A stretch of DNA of 53,239 bases from Saccharothrix coeruleofusca (lineage in GTDB: Bacteria > Actinomycetota > Actinomycetes > Mycobacteriales > Pseudonocardiaceae): assembly GCF_014648515.1 (NCBI RefSeq), contig NZ_BMRG01000006.1:250435-303673 (forward strand), read 5' to 3'. The notes beneath the pieces were generated by a model. The model saw nothing but the letters and a program-made list of their open reading frames with translations. It was not told the origin of the DNA and searched no databases. The position numbers and the translations under genes are program-made. Positions 8,252 to 16,586 of this stretch are shown here, piece by piece. Each line of letters opens with the position of its first letter. Position 1 is the first letter of the stretch.

Positions 8252-9559
8252 TCAGCTGACGTCGGCCGCGCTGGCCAGCCAAGTGTTGCACGCGCTGGTC
8301 TCGTTGGTCTTGAAACCGTGGTTGACCCAGGCGGCGTTGCGCTCGGGCGCGCCGTGGTCGCGGGTGGGGTACTGCGGGTAGTCGCCGCGGTTGCCCGCGT
8401 CCATCAGCGCCACCGAGATCACGTCCGAGGGCACCGCGCCGTGCGACAGCGGCGCCAGCGTCATGCCGCCGAAGCAGGTCGCCTGCAACTCCTTGCGGCG
8501 GTTGATGTCCAGGCCCTCGGGGGTGTCCCAGCCGCCCTTGTCGTACTGGGCCTGGCCGGTGGCCCGCAGGATGCCCGACAGCCACTGGACGTGGTGGCCG
8601 TACTCGTGGGCCAGCTGCCCGAGGTACTTGCCGGGGTGGTTGGGGTTGGCCGCCCCCTGCTCGCGGGCGTAGTGCTCGGGCGTCCAGTAGATGGTGCCGT
8701 CGCAGTACATCGCGGTGCGGTCCGGGCCCATCGAGCCGCACGGGTTGGTGATCTGCGAGGTCACCATGACCAGCTCGACCGGCTGGTAGGGCAGGTTGGC
8801 CCGCTCCAGCGAGGGCTGCCACATCCGCTCGATGCACGGCAGCGCCGCGCGCAGGAACCGGTCCTGGCCCGAGGGGGTGTAGTCCATGCCGGGCAGCGGG
8901 CAGCCCTGGATGTCGAACGCGCCCAGGCCCGCGGCGTGGATGGGGTTGTCGCCCAGGGCGATCACCGACCGGGGGCTGGGCCGCGCGGAGGTGCTGGTGC
9001 TGGTGGGCGGGGAGCTGCTGGGGCGCTCGGCGCTGCGGCTGGTCGTGGTGGTCGTCGTCCGGCTGGTGGTGGTCGGCGGGGGGCTGTAGCTGTAGGACGA
9101 GTAGCCGGAGTACGCGGAGTCGTTGATCCGCTTGGTCGCGGTGGCCGCGGTGATCACGCCGATCGCGGCGATGCCCAGCACCACCACGCCGATGATCACG
9201 CCCGCCACCAGCGGCCCGTTGTTCCGCCTGCGCGGCAGCAGGGGGTAGGGCTGGAACCCCGGCGGCCCCCAGCCGGGCGCGGCGGGCGGCGGCCCCCAGT
9301 GCGCGGGTGGCGGCTGGGGCGCGACGGGGGGCGGTGGGGGCCACTGCTGCTGCGGGGGCTGCTGCTGCGGCCAGGGCTGCTGCGCGGTCTGCTGCGGGGC
9401 TTGCGGCGGCCAGGGCTGCTGACCGGGTTGCTGGTGGGGCTGCTGGTGGGGCTGGAACTGGGCGGGGGACGCCTGCTGGGGGTGCAGCGGCGCGGACACC
9501 GGAGGTGGCCCGACCGGTCGTGGCGGCGGCCAGCCACCCGGCGTCGGTGGTTGCGTCAT
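8252..9559 (-). CDS. Zinc metallopeptidase with Pro/Gln-rich cytoplasmic tail (YpfJ-like)
   Basis: A 435-residue protein. Residues 1-105 are extremely Pro/Gln-rich (PPQQQWPPPPPVAPQ). A membrane segment follows (GVIIGVVVLGIAAIGVITAA), then a Ser/Thr-rich linker and the peptidase domain with HEYGHHVQWLSGIL and KELQATCFGGM. The disordered Pro/Gln tail is typical of actinobacterial membrane proteins and may bind partners. It lies 113 bp upstream of its shorter paralogue, apparently a tandem duplication in which one copy kept or gained the tail. It diverges from the DUF2207 gene. Confidence 0.87.
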   Translation of the reverse strand: MTQPPTPGGWPPPRPVGPPPVSAPLHPQQASPAQFQPHQQPHQQPGQQPWPPQAPQQTAQQPWPQQQPPQQQWPPPPPVAPQPPPAHWGPPPAAPGWGPPGFQPYPLLPRRRNNGPLVAGVIIGVVVLGIAAIGVITAATATKRINDSAYSGYSSYSYSPPPTTTSRTTTTTTSRSAERPSSSPPTSTSTSARPSPRSVIALGDNPIHAAGLGAFDIQGCPLPGMDYTPSGQDRFLRAALPCIERMWQPSLERANLPYQPVELVMVTSQITNPCGSMGPDRTAMYCDGTIYWTPEHYAREQGAANPNHPGKYLGQLAHEYGHHVQWLSGILRATGQAQYDKGGWDTPEGLDINRRKELQATCFGGMTLAPLSHGAVPSDVISVALMDAGNRGDYPQYPTRDHGAPERNAAWVNHGFKTNETSACNTWLASAADVS

Positions 9560-9620
9560 CGCTGGTGGTCCCCCAGGTCGCGGATGCCCGAATCAGCACT
9601 GAAGCATAGGCCGACTCCGC

Positions 9621-9626
9621 TATCCT
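9621..9626 (+). promoter_or_regulatory. Putative -10 element of a leaderless mRNA
   Basis: TATCCT ends 8 nt before the GTG of the DUF2207 gene; no Shine-Dalgarno is present. Confidence 0.45.
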
Positions 9627-9634
9627 CCGCGGCC

Positions 9635-11287
9635 GTGTCGAGAATTAGGGGAGCGGCGGTCGCCTGCGCCGTGGCGCTGTGCGCGGCCCCCCTCACCGCT
9701 TCCCCCGCCGCCTCGGCCCAGCCCAGCAGCCCGTCGGGCCTGCCGGGCGAGGTGGCCGCCGACGTCCGGCTCAAGCTGGAGCGCGACGGCGTGCTCAGCG
9801 TCACCGAGACGATCACCGTCCCCGAGGGCCGCACCGCCCGCCGCTCGGTGCCGCTGCGCATCGCCGTGGGCGACGACCGCGACCGCGTCTTCGAGGTCCG
9901 CTCCCCGGCGGTGAGCGGCCGGGGCAGCGCCACCGCCTCGCCCGACGAGCTGGTGGTCGCGCTGGAGGCGGGCACCGCCACGGTCACCTACCAGGTGGTC
10001 GGCGCGGTGGCCAAGATCGGCGACGCGCTGGAGCTGCGCTGGCAGCCCGCAGGCGGCTGGGACACCGCGATCGACTCGGTCGAGGTCTCGGTGATCACCC
10101 CCGACGCCGCCAAGTCGGTGAACTGCCTGGCGGGCCCGCCCGGCACGAACAAGCCGTGCACCACCGCCGACCTCGGCGACGGCCGCGGCGTGCGGGCCAC
10201 CGAGATCGGCCTGGCCGCGGGCGAGCGGGTGGACGTGGCGGTGGGCCTGCAGGACGGCGCCGCCCCGCCCAACGCGCGCGTCGAGGAGGTCTCCTGGCTG
10301 GCCGCGGCGTTCGCGCTGACCCCGGCGACCGGCGCGGGCCTGGCCGCGCTGGTGGTGCTGCTGCTCGGCGGCGCGGTGCTGCTGTGGTCGCTGCGCGGGC
10401 GTGACGCGCGTGCCGTGGCGGGCGACGTGGTGCCGGTGAACGTGCTGGTCACCGACCCGTCCGGCCGGGTGGCGTTCGCCTCCCCGGACGGCGTGCTGCC
10501 CGGCCAGGTGGGCACCGTGGTGGACGAGCACGTGGACGTGGTGGACGTGACCGCCACGATCGTCGACCTCGCGGTGCGCAACTACCTGTGGGTCGAGGAG
10601 GTGGGCGAGCTGGACTGGCGCTTCGTCCGCCGCAACCCCGCCGACGACTCGCTGTCGGCCTACGAGCGCGCGGTCTACGACGCGCTGCTGCCCCCCGGCG
10701 CGGACGCCGTGCTGCTGTCGGAGCTGCGCGGCCGCCGGGTCGACCTGTCGCGGGTGCGCGACGCGCTGTACGCCGACGTGGTCGCCAAGAACTGGTTCGC
10801 CCGCAGGCCCGACGCCGAGCGCAGCCTGTGGTGGTGGGTCGGGGTGGCGCTGGCCTGCCTTGGCGCGGCGCTGACCGCGCTGCTGGTGGCGGTCCGCGGC
10901 CCGGCGCTGTTCGGGCTGGTGGTCGCGGTGGCCGGTGCGGCGCTGGCGCTGGGCGCGCGGTGGATGCCCGCCCGCACCAAGCGGGGCAGCGCGCTGCTGG
11001 AGCACGTGCGCGGCCTGCGCGGCTACCTGCACGCCGCCACGCCCGAGGACATCCCGGAGGGCGACCGCGAGATGGTCTTCTCCCGGTCGCTGCCCTACGC
11101 GGTGGTGCTCGGCCAGACCGACCGCTGGCTGGCCGCCTTCGCCTCGGCGCGGCCGGGTCTGTACTGGTACGGCGAGGCCGAGCGGACCGGTGACCTGGGC
11201 CGGTTCGCGCGGCGGTTCCCGACCTTCCTCGGCGCGGTGGGCGGGATGCTGGCCCAGGCGGGCCACCTGAGGTCGCTGCGCGACTGA
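9635..11287 (+). CDS. DUF2207 family membrane protein
   Basis: A 550-residue protein with a signal peptide (AAVACAVALCAAPLTASPAASAQ), an extracytoplasmic beta-rich DUF2207 domain (about 35-225, starting with a VRLKLERDGVLSVTETITVPEG pattern), a membrane helix (LTPATGAGLAALVVLLLGGAVLLW), a cytoplasmic region with a winged-helix-like LSAYERAVYDALL segment, two further helices (VALACLGAALTALLVAV, ALFGLVVAVAGAALALGA) and a cytoplasmic tail (RGLRGYLHAATPEDIPEGDREMVFSRSLPYAVVLG) typical of the family. The function of DUF2207 proteins is not established. The GTG start immediately follows a -10-like box. Confidence 0.87.
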   Translation: MSRIRGAAVACAVALCAAPLTASPAASAQPSSPSGLPGEVAADVRLKLERDGVLSVTETITVPEGRTARRSVPLRIAVGDDRDRVFEVRSPAVSGRGSATASPDELVVALEAGTATVTYQVVGAVAKIGDALELRWQPAGGWDTAIDSVEVSVITPDAAKSVNCLAGPPGTNKPCTTADLGDGRGVRATEIGLAAGERVDVAVGLQDGAAPPNARVEEVSWLAAAFALTPATGAGLAALVVLLLGGAVLLWSLRGRDARAVAGDVVPVNVLVTDPSGRVAFASPDGVLPGQVGTVVDEHVDVVDVTATIVDLAVRNYLWVEEVGELDWRFVRRNPADDSLSAYERAVYDALLPPGADAVLLSELRGRRVDLSRVRDALYADVVAKNWFARRPDAERSLWWWVGVALACLGAALTALLVAVRGPALFGLVVAVAGAALALGARWMPARTKRGSALLEHVRGLRGYLHAATPEDIPEGDREMVFSRSLPYAVVLGQTDRWLAAFASARPGLYWYGEAERTGDLGRFARRFPTFLGAVGGMLAQAGHLRSLRD

Positions 11288-11345
11288 GATCGGCCACGGG
11301 TCCGCCGGGCGGGTCCACCGCCAGCGCGGACCGGCGCGGAACCCG

Positions 11346-11351
11346 TAGGCT
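11346..11351 (+). promoter_or_regulatory. Putative -10 element of a leaderless mRNA
   Basis: TAGGCT ends 6 nt before the ATG of the first M16 peptidase gene; there is no Shine-Dalgarno. Confidence 0.4.
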
Positions 11352-11357
11352 GCCCGC

Positions 11358-12665
11358 ATGGCGCTACCCGAGCTGCACAGGTTCACGCTTCCCAACGGTC
11401 TGCGGGTGGTGCTCGCCCCTGACCCCAGCGCCCCGGTGATCGGGGTGAGCGTGCACTACGACGTCGGATTCCGCTCCGAGCCGGAGGGGCGGACCGGGTT
11501 CGCGCACCTGTTCGAGCACCTGATGTTCCAGGGCAGCGAGAGCCTGGAGAAGCTGGCGCACTTCCGCCACGTCCAGTCCTCCGGCGGCACGTTCAACGGG
11601 TCCACCCACCCGGACTACACCGACTACTACCAGGTGCTGCCCTCCGCGGCGCTGGAGCGGGCGCTGTTCCTGGAAGCGGACCGGATGCGGGCTCCCAAGC
11701 TGACCGAGGAGAACCTGCGCAACCAGATCGACGTGGTGAAGGAGGAGATCCGCCTCAACGTGCTGAACCGGCCCTACGGCGGCTTCCCCTGGATCCTGCT
11801 GCCCCAGGTGCTGTTCCAGACCTTCCCCAACGCGCACAACGGCTACGGCGACTTCACCGACCTGGAGAACGCCACGGTCGACGACTGCGCGGCGTTCTTC
11901 GACACCTACTACGCACCCGGCAACGCGGTGCTGACCGTGGCGGGCGACGTCGACCCCGCCGAGGCCCGCGAGCTGGTGGAGAAGCACTTCGGCGACGTGC
12001 CCGCGCGGCCGGTGCCGCCGCGGCCCTCGTTCGCCGAGCCCGCCCCCAAGGGGGAGCTGCGCTCCGAGCACGAGGACAAGCACGCGCCGATGCCCGCCAT
12101 CGCGCTGGGCTACCGCGTCCCGGACCCGGTGGGCGAGGTCGAGGCGTACCTGTCGTACCTGGTGCTGGCGGGCGTGCTGACCGACGGCGACGGCTCCCGG
12201 CTGCAGCAGCGGCTGGTGCACCGCGACGCCGTCGTGGTCGACGTGGGCGCGGGCTGCGGCCTGTTCGGGCCGCTGGAGGCGCGCGACCCGGACACCTTCA
12301 ACATCACCGCCATCCACCCGCCCGAGGTGCCCTCCGAGCAGGTCATCACCGCCATCGACGAGGAGCTGCAGCGGCTGGCCGAGCAGGGGCCGACCGAGCA
12401 GGAGCTGGCCAAGGTCACCGCGCGCTGGGTGTCCACCATGCACCGCGAGCACGACCGGCTGACCAGCCGCACCCTGGGCCTGGGCTCGGCCGAGCTGCTG
12501 TTCGGCCGCGCCGAGCTGCTCTACGAGCTGCCCGACAAGCTGGCCGCGATCACCGTCGACGAGGTGGCCGCCGCCGCCAAGGCGCTGCGCCCGGACTCGC
12601 GCGCCGTCCTGACCGTCAAGCCCGCGGGCGAGCCCGCCGCCAAGCCCGCTGGAGGTTCCGAGTGA
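11358..12665 (+). CDS. M16 family zinc peptidase, catalytic subunit
   Basis: A 435-residue M16B-type peptidase. The inverted zinc motif HLFEH is at residues 50-54 in the context GRTGFAHLFEHLMFQGSE, with the downstream Glu ligand in the IDVVKEEIRLN region. The length is that of one subunit of a two-chain M16B protease, each chain having two half-domains. No signal peptide is visible, so it is probably cytoplasmic. The adjacent overlapping gene encodes the partner lacking the zinc site. Together they probably form a clamshell protease degrading short peptides. NudC follows in the same operon. Confidence 0.92.
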   Translation: MALPELHRFTLPNGLRVVLAPDPSAPVIGVSVHYDVGFRSEPEGRTGFAHLFEHLMFQGSESLEKLAHFRHVQSSGGTFNGSTHPDYTDYYQVLPSAALERALFLEADRMRAPKLTEENLRNQIDVVKEEIRLNVLNRPYGGFPWILLPQVLFQTFPNAHNGYGDFTDLENATVDDCAAFFDTYYAPGNAVLTVAGDVDPAEARELVEKHFGDVPARPVPPRPSFAEPAPKGELRSEHEDKHAPMPAIALGYRVPDPVGEVEAYLSYLVLAGVLTDGDGSRLQQRLVHRDAVVVDVGAGCGLFGPLEARDPDTFNITAIHPPEVPSEQVITAIDEELQRLAEQGPTEQELAKVTARWVSTMHREHDRLTSRTLGLGSAELLFGRAELLYELPDKLAAITVDEVAAAAKALRPDSRAVLTVKPAGEPAAKPAGGSE

Positions 12666-14050
12666 GCGCCCCGACGTCCCACCGCAGCGCCGAGCAGATC
12701 GGCCGCACGGAGCTCGGGCCGCGCCCGCTGCCGGAGCTGGGCGAGCACCGCGTCGCGCCGGAGCTGTCCTCGTTGGACACCGTGCTGCCCAACGGCCTGC
12801 GGGTGGTCGCGGTGCGGCGCGCCTCGGTGCCGCTGGTCGAGGTGCGGCTGCGCGTCCCGTTCGCCGACCCGGCCGACAGCTCCACCGGCTCCCGGCACTC
12901 CGCGCGGGCCGAGGTGCTGGCCAACACCATCCTCACCGGCACCGCCAAGCGCTCCCGCGTGGACGTGGACACCGAGCTGGCGCTGGTCGGCGGCGAGCTG
13001 GACGCGGTGGTCGACCCCGAGCGGCTGGCGCTGTCGGGCAACGCGCTGGCCTCCGGCCTTGGCACCGTGCTCGACGTGCTGCGCGACGCGCTGACCGGCG
13101 CGACCTACCCGGCCGACGAGGTCGAGCGGGAGCGCGCCCGGCTGGTCGAGCGCATCCGGCTGGCCCGCTCGCAGCCCAACGTGATCGCCAGGGAGGCGCT
13201 GCAGCGCCACCTCTACGGCGACCACCCCTTCGCCAAGGAGATGCCCGAGGCCGACGAGGTCGCCGAGGTCACCCGCGAGGACGTGCTGGCGCTGCACGCC
13301 GATGCCGTGCTGCCGCGCGGCTCGGTGCTCGTGGTGGTCGGCGACGTGGAGCCGGACGCGGCCGTGCGCGCGGTGGAGGACGCGCTCGGCGGGTGGACCG
13401 GTGAGCGGGCCGCCGTCGAGCTGCGCCCGCTGCCCCCGGTCAGGGGCGGCGACGTGCTGCTGGTGCACCGCCCCGGCGCGGTGCAGTCGCAGATCCGGCT
13501 GGCGGGCCAGGGGCTGACCCGCACCGACCCGCGCTACCCGGCGCTGCAGATCGCCAACCTGGTCTTCGGCGGGTTCTTCTCCTCCCGGCTGGTGGAGAAC
13601 ATCCGCGAGGACAAGGGCTACACCTACAGCGCCCGCTCGCACCCGGAGTTCACGCCGGGCAGCGCCACGCTGCTGGTGGACGCGGACACCGCCAGCGAGG
13701 TGACCGCCGCCGCCCTGCTGGAGACCCGCTACGAGCTGGGCAGGCTGGGCCTGGTGCCGCCGACCGAGGCCGAGGTGGACACCGCCCGCCGGTACGCGAT
13801 CGGCTCGCTGCTGACCGCCACCTCCTCGCAGGGCGGGCTGGCCTCGTTCCTGGTCAACCTGCTCGGGCTGGGCCTGGACATCGACTGGTTCCTCGGCCAC
13901 CCCGAGCGGCTGGCCGCGGTGACCGCCGAGCAGGTCGCCGAGGCGGCGCTGGAGTTCTTCGCGCCCAGCGCGTTCACCGGCGTGCTGGTCGGCGACGCCG
14001 AGGTGCTGGCCCCGCAGCTGCGCGCGCTGGGAGACGTGACGCTGCCGTGA
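12662..14050 (+). CDS. M16 family peptidase-like protein, non-catalytic subunit
   Basis: A 462-residue M16 homologue in which the HxxEH position is replaced (TGSRHSARAEVLANTIL), so it cannot hold zinc. It keeps the substrate-binding Arg/Tyr region of the second half-domain (GGFFSSRLVENIREDKGYTYSARS). This is the usual arrangement in M16B heterodimers, where one subunit contributes zinc and the other the R/Y pair. The GTG start overlaps the stop of the catalytic subunit (GTGA) and its own stop overlaps the nudC start, so all three are coupled. Confidence 0.9.
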   Translation: MSAPTSHRSAEQIGRTELGPRPLPELGEHRVAPELSSLDTVLPNGLRVVAVRRASVPLVEVRLRVPFADPADSSTGSRHSARAEVLANTILTGTAKRSRVDVDTELALVGGELDAVVDPERLALSGNALASGLGTVLDVLRDALTGATYPADEVERERARLVERIRLARSQPNVIAREALQRHLYGDHPFAKEMPEADEVAEVTREDVLALHADAVLPRGSVLVVVGDVEPDAAVRAVEDALGGWTGERAAVELRPLPPVRGGDVLLVHRPGAVQSQIRLAGQGLTRTDPRYPALQIANLVFGGFFSSRLVENIREDKGYTYSARSHPEFTPGSATLLVDADTASEVTAAALLETRYELGRLGLVPPTEAEVDTARRYAIGSLLTATSSQGGLASFLVNLLGLGLDIDWFLGHPERLAAVTAEQVAEAALEFFAPSAFTGVLVGDAEVLAPQLRALGDVTLP

Positions 14051-15006
14051 GCTTCGAGCTGGTGGGGCTGCCCGCGCTGTCCCGGTTCACCGTCGACCGC
14101 AGGGAGCCGCTGCGCGGTGACGCCGAGCGCATCGCGCAGCTGTGGCCCAAGGCGCGCGTCGTGGAGGTCGACCCGTGGGGTCGGGCGCTGGTGGCGGAGC
14201 GGGGCACCCGGCTGGTGGACCGGCCCGCCACCGAGTTCGGCGACGGGCCGCCGCCGGACGCGGTGCTGCTCGGCGAGCAGGACGGCGTGGCCTTCTGGGC
14301 CGTGCCGTCGGCGGGCGACGAGACCGACGTGGCCGCACCCCCCGGTCGGACGGCTTCGTGGACGCCGCCGGAGCTGACCGACCGGCCGCAGTGGCTGGAC
14401 CTGCGCACCACCGGCGCGCTGCTGGACGACACCGGCGCCGGGCTGTTCACCACGGCGGTCGCGCTGTTCCAGTGGCACCGCACGGCCAAGTTCTGCGGGC
14501 TGTGCGGCGGGACGACGGAGCCGGTGAAGTCGGGCTGGGCGCGGGTGTGCTCCGACTGCGGGCGCGAGGAGTACCCGCGCACCGACGCGGCGGTGATCTG
14601 CCTGGTGCACGACGGCGCGGACCGGGTGCTGCTGGCGCGCGGCGAGGGCTGGCCCGAGGGGCGGTACTCGGTGCTGGCCGGGTTCGTCGAGGCGGGCGAG
14701 TCGCTGGAGTCGTGCGTGGCGCGGGAGGTCGAGGAGGAGGTGGGCGTGCGGGTCGGCGCCATCCACTACCTGGGCAGCCAGCCGTGGCCGTTCCCGCGCT
14801 CGCTGATGGTCGGGTTCGAGGCGGTCGCCGACCCGGCCGAGCCGCTGCGGCCCGCCGACGGCGAGATCGCCCAGGCCAAGTGGGTCGACCGGGCCGACGT
14901 CCGGCGGGCGCTGGCCGACCCCGGCGGCATCCCCGACCTCCTGCTGCCGCCCAACTCGTCCATCGCCTACCGGATGCTCACCTCCTGGGCCGCCGCCACC
15001 GCCTGA
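14047..15006 (+). CDS. nudC: NAD(H) pyrophosphatase / deNADding Nudix hydrolase
   Basis: A 319-residue NudC. It has an N-terminal domain, a four-cysteine zinc ribbon (CGLCGG and CSDCG) and the Nudix domain with box GFVEAGESLESCVAREVEEEVG. The downstream sequence SQPWPFPRSLM is the diagnostic SQPWPFPxS motif of the NADH pyrophosphatase subfamily. It hydrolyses NAD(H) to NMN(H) and AMP and can remove NAD caps from RNA. It is the last gene of the M16 operon (GTGA overlap). A strong hairpin lies 19 bp after the stop. Confidence 0.93.
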   Translation: MSFELVGLPALSRFTVDRREPLRGDAERIAQLWPKARVVEVDPWGRALVAERGTRLVDRPATEFGDGPPPDAVLLGEQDGVAFWAVPSAGDETDVAAPPGRTASWTPPELTDRPQWLDLRTTGALLDDTGAGLFTTAVALFQWHRTAKFCGLCGGTTEPVKSGWARVCSDCGREEYPRTDAAVICLVHDGADRVLLARGEGWPEGRYSVLAGFVEAGESLESCVAREVEEEVGVRVGAIHYLGSQPWPFPRSLMVGFEAVADPAEPLRPADGEIAQAKWVDRADVRRALADPGGIPDLLLPPNSSIAYRMLTSWAAATA

Positions 15007-15024
15007 CCCGCGCGAGTCGAGCGT

Positions 15025-15059
15025 CCCGGCACCCCGAACCGAGCCTTCGGGGTGCCGGG
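15025..15059 (+). terminator. Hairpin terminator after nudC
   Basis: CCCGGCACCCCGAA and TTCGGGGTGCCGGG form a perfect 14-bp stem around a 7-nt loop. There is no U-run, which is common for high-GC actinobacterial terminators. The upper stem and loop contain a family-2 repeat variant (CCGAACCGAGCCTTCGG). Confidence 0.7.
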
Positions 15060-15142
15060 TGGTACTCGCCGACGTCCGGCGGTTCACCCGGTGGTGGCGT
15101 GCTCGCCGTGCCGTACCGTCTGGGCTGGCGACAGGGGGTACC

Positions 15143-16357
15143 GTGCAGCGGAAGTTGACCGTGCGCGACCTGCGCACCGTCAACCGGGCGCGGGTCCTGC
15201 GCACCCTGTACTTCGACCAGCCGCGCAGCAGGCAGGAGCTGGCCGGGCTGACCGGGCTGAGCCAGGCGTCGGTGAGCACCGTCGTGGGCGAGCTGATCAC
15301 CGACGGCGTCGTGGTCGAGGCCGGTCAGGTCGAGTCCGACGGCGGCCGGCCGAGGGTGCTGCTGCGGGTGAACCCCCACCACGCCGCCGTGGTCGGCGTG
15401 GACGTGGGCGAGACCCGCGTGCTGGTCGAGGTGTTCGACCTGACCCTGGAGCGGCTGGCCGAGGCGACCTTCCCGATGTCGCCGGACCGCCAGCCCGCCG
15501 ACGAGGTCGCCGCCCGCGTCCTGGAGGGCCTGCACCGGTGCCTGGCCGCGATCGGGCCGCGCGAGGTGCTCGGCGTCGGCGTCGGCGTGCCCGGCGTGGT
15601 CGAGGACGGCGTGGTGCACGCGCAGACCGTCGGCTGGCACGGCGTGCCGCTGGCGCGGATGCTGCGCGAGGGCACCGACCTGCCGCTGTACCTGGACAAC
15701 GGGGCCAACACGCTGGGCCAGGCCGAGGTGTGGTTCGGCGCGGGCCGGGGCGCGTCCGACGCGGTGATCGCGCTCATCGGCTCCGGCGTCGGCGCGGGCG
15801 TGATCGTGGGCGGCGCGCTGTACCGGGGGGTGTCCGGCGGCGCGGGGGAGTGGGGGCACACGGCGGTGGCGCTGGACGGCCGGCCGTGCCGCTGCGGCGC
15901 GCTGGGCTGCCTGGAGGCCTACATCGGCGCGTACGGCGTGGTGGACCGGTACCGCTCGACCACGCCGGGCGTCCCGGAGGACCAGGAGGAGGCGCTGCGA
16001 GCGCTGGTGTCCGCGCGCACGCCCGAAGCCGAGCGGGTGCTGGCGGAGACCGCGCGCTACGCCGGCCTGGGCATCGCCAACCTGATCAACCTGTTCAACC
16101 CCTCGCGGGTGGTCGTCGGCGGCTGGGCCGGGCTGCTGCTGGGCGGGCGGCTGCTGGCGGACGTGCGGGCGGAGGTCGCCCGGCACGCCCTGCGCCGCCC
16201 GTTCGAGCAGACCTCGATCGTGCTGTGCGAGCTGGGCCCCGAGTCGGTCGCCCTCGGCGCGGCCACCCTGCCCGTGGCCCAGTTCCTGGCCACCGGCGGC
16301 GTCCGCCGCCCCCCGCGAGTCGAACGCACGGGTAGCGCGAGTTCAACGCTCAGGTAG
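15143..16357 (+). CDS. ROK family transcriptional regulator (NagC/XylR type)
   Basis: A 404-residue protein. The N-terminal winged helix is LRTVNRARVLRTLYF...SRQELAGLTGLSQASVSTVVGELI. The ROK ATPase/sugar-kinase fold follows (VVGVDVGETRVLVEV, phosphate loop GSGVGAGVIVGG) with the zinc motif GHTAVALDGRPCRCGALGC. The GTG at 15143 has AGGGGG 5 nt upstream and a -10-like TACCGT at 15114-15119. It probably represses sugar-related genes outside the window. The last 15 or so residues (PPRVERTGSASSTLR) are translated from dispersed repeat sequence, so the natural C-terminus may once have been elsewhere. Confidence 0.9.
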   Translation: MQRKLTVRDLRTVNRARVLRTLYFDQPRSRQELAGLTGLSQASVSTVVGELITDGVVVEAGQVESDGGRPRVLLRVNPHHAAVVGVDVGETRVLVEVFDLTLERLAEATFPMSPDRQPADEVAARVLEGLHRCLAAIGPREVLGVGVGVPGVVEDGVVHAQTVGWHGVPLARMLREGTDLPLYLDNGANTLGQAEVWFGAGRGASDAVIALIGSGVGAGVIVGGALYRGVSGGAGEWGHTAVALDGRPCRCGALGCLEAYIGAYGVVDRYRSTTPGVPEDQEEALRALVSARTPEAERVLAETARYAGLGIANLINLFNPSRVVVGGWAGLLLGGRLLADVRAEVARHALRRPFEQTSIVLCELGPESVALGAATLPVAQFLATGGVRRPPRVERTGSASSTLR

Positions 16358-16375
16358 CGCGAACTCCGCGTTCGG
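16314..16375. repeat. Three tandem family-2 repeat variants
   Basis: Variants CGCGAGTCGAACGCACGG, GCGCGAGTTCAACGCTCAGG and GCGCGAACTCCGCGTTCGG follow one another about 21 bp apart, the last two each preceded by GTA. The first two lie inside the ROK gene and the stop TAG is in the third. Confidence 0.6.
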
Positions 16376-16514
16376 AGATCCACGTACGCGCGCTTCGGCT
16401 GTCGCTGACGGGCTTCCGCGCTTTCTCCCGCTCCCGTGGCTTCGCGTCGAAGAAGTCGAGCGGCCGTCCTCGACCTCGATCAAGCGGCCGCGATCCCCGC
16501 CGACGACCTTCGCG

Positions 16515-16565
16515 GATACCAGGTTTCTTTGAAGTACCCGCTATATACCTGGTACACCAGGGATA
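16515..16565. promoter_or_regulatory. Operator/promoter region of the enoyl-CoA hydratase gene
   Basis: An AT-richer island holds GATACCAGG at 16515-16523 and an imperfect palindrome TATACCTGG-TACA-CCAGGGATA at 16544-16565 (9-bp arms, one mismatch) whose right arm repeats the CCAGG core. A TATATA at 16542-16547 could be a -10 overlapped by the operator. A TetR- or GntR-type repressor site is likely, but no regulator gene adjoins it. Confidence 0.55.
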
Positions 16566-16586
16566 CCGCAGGTCGAAAGGAATCCC

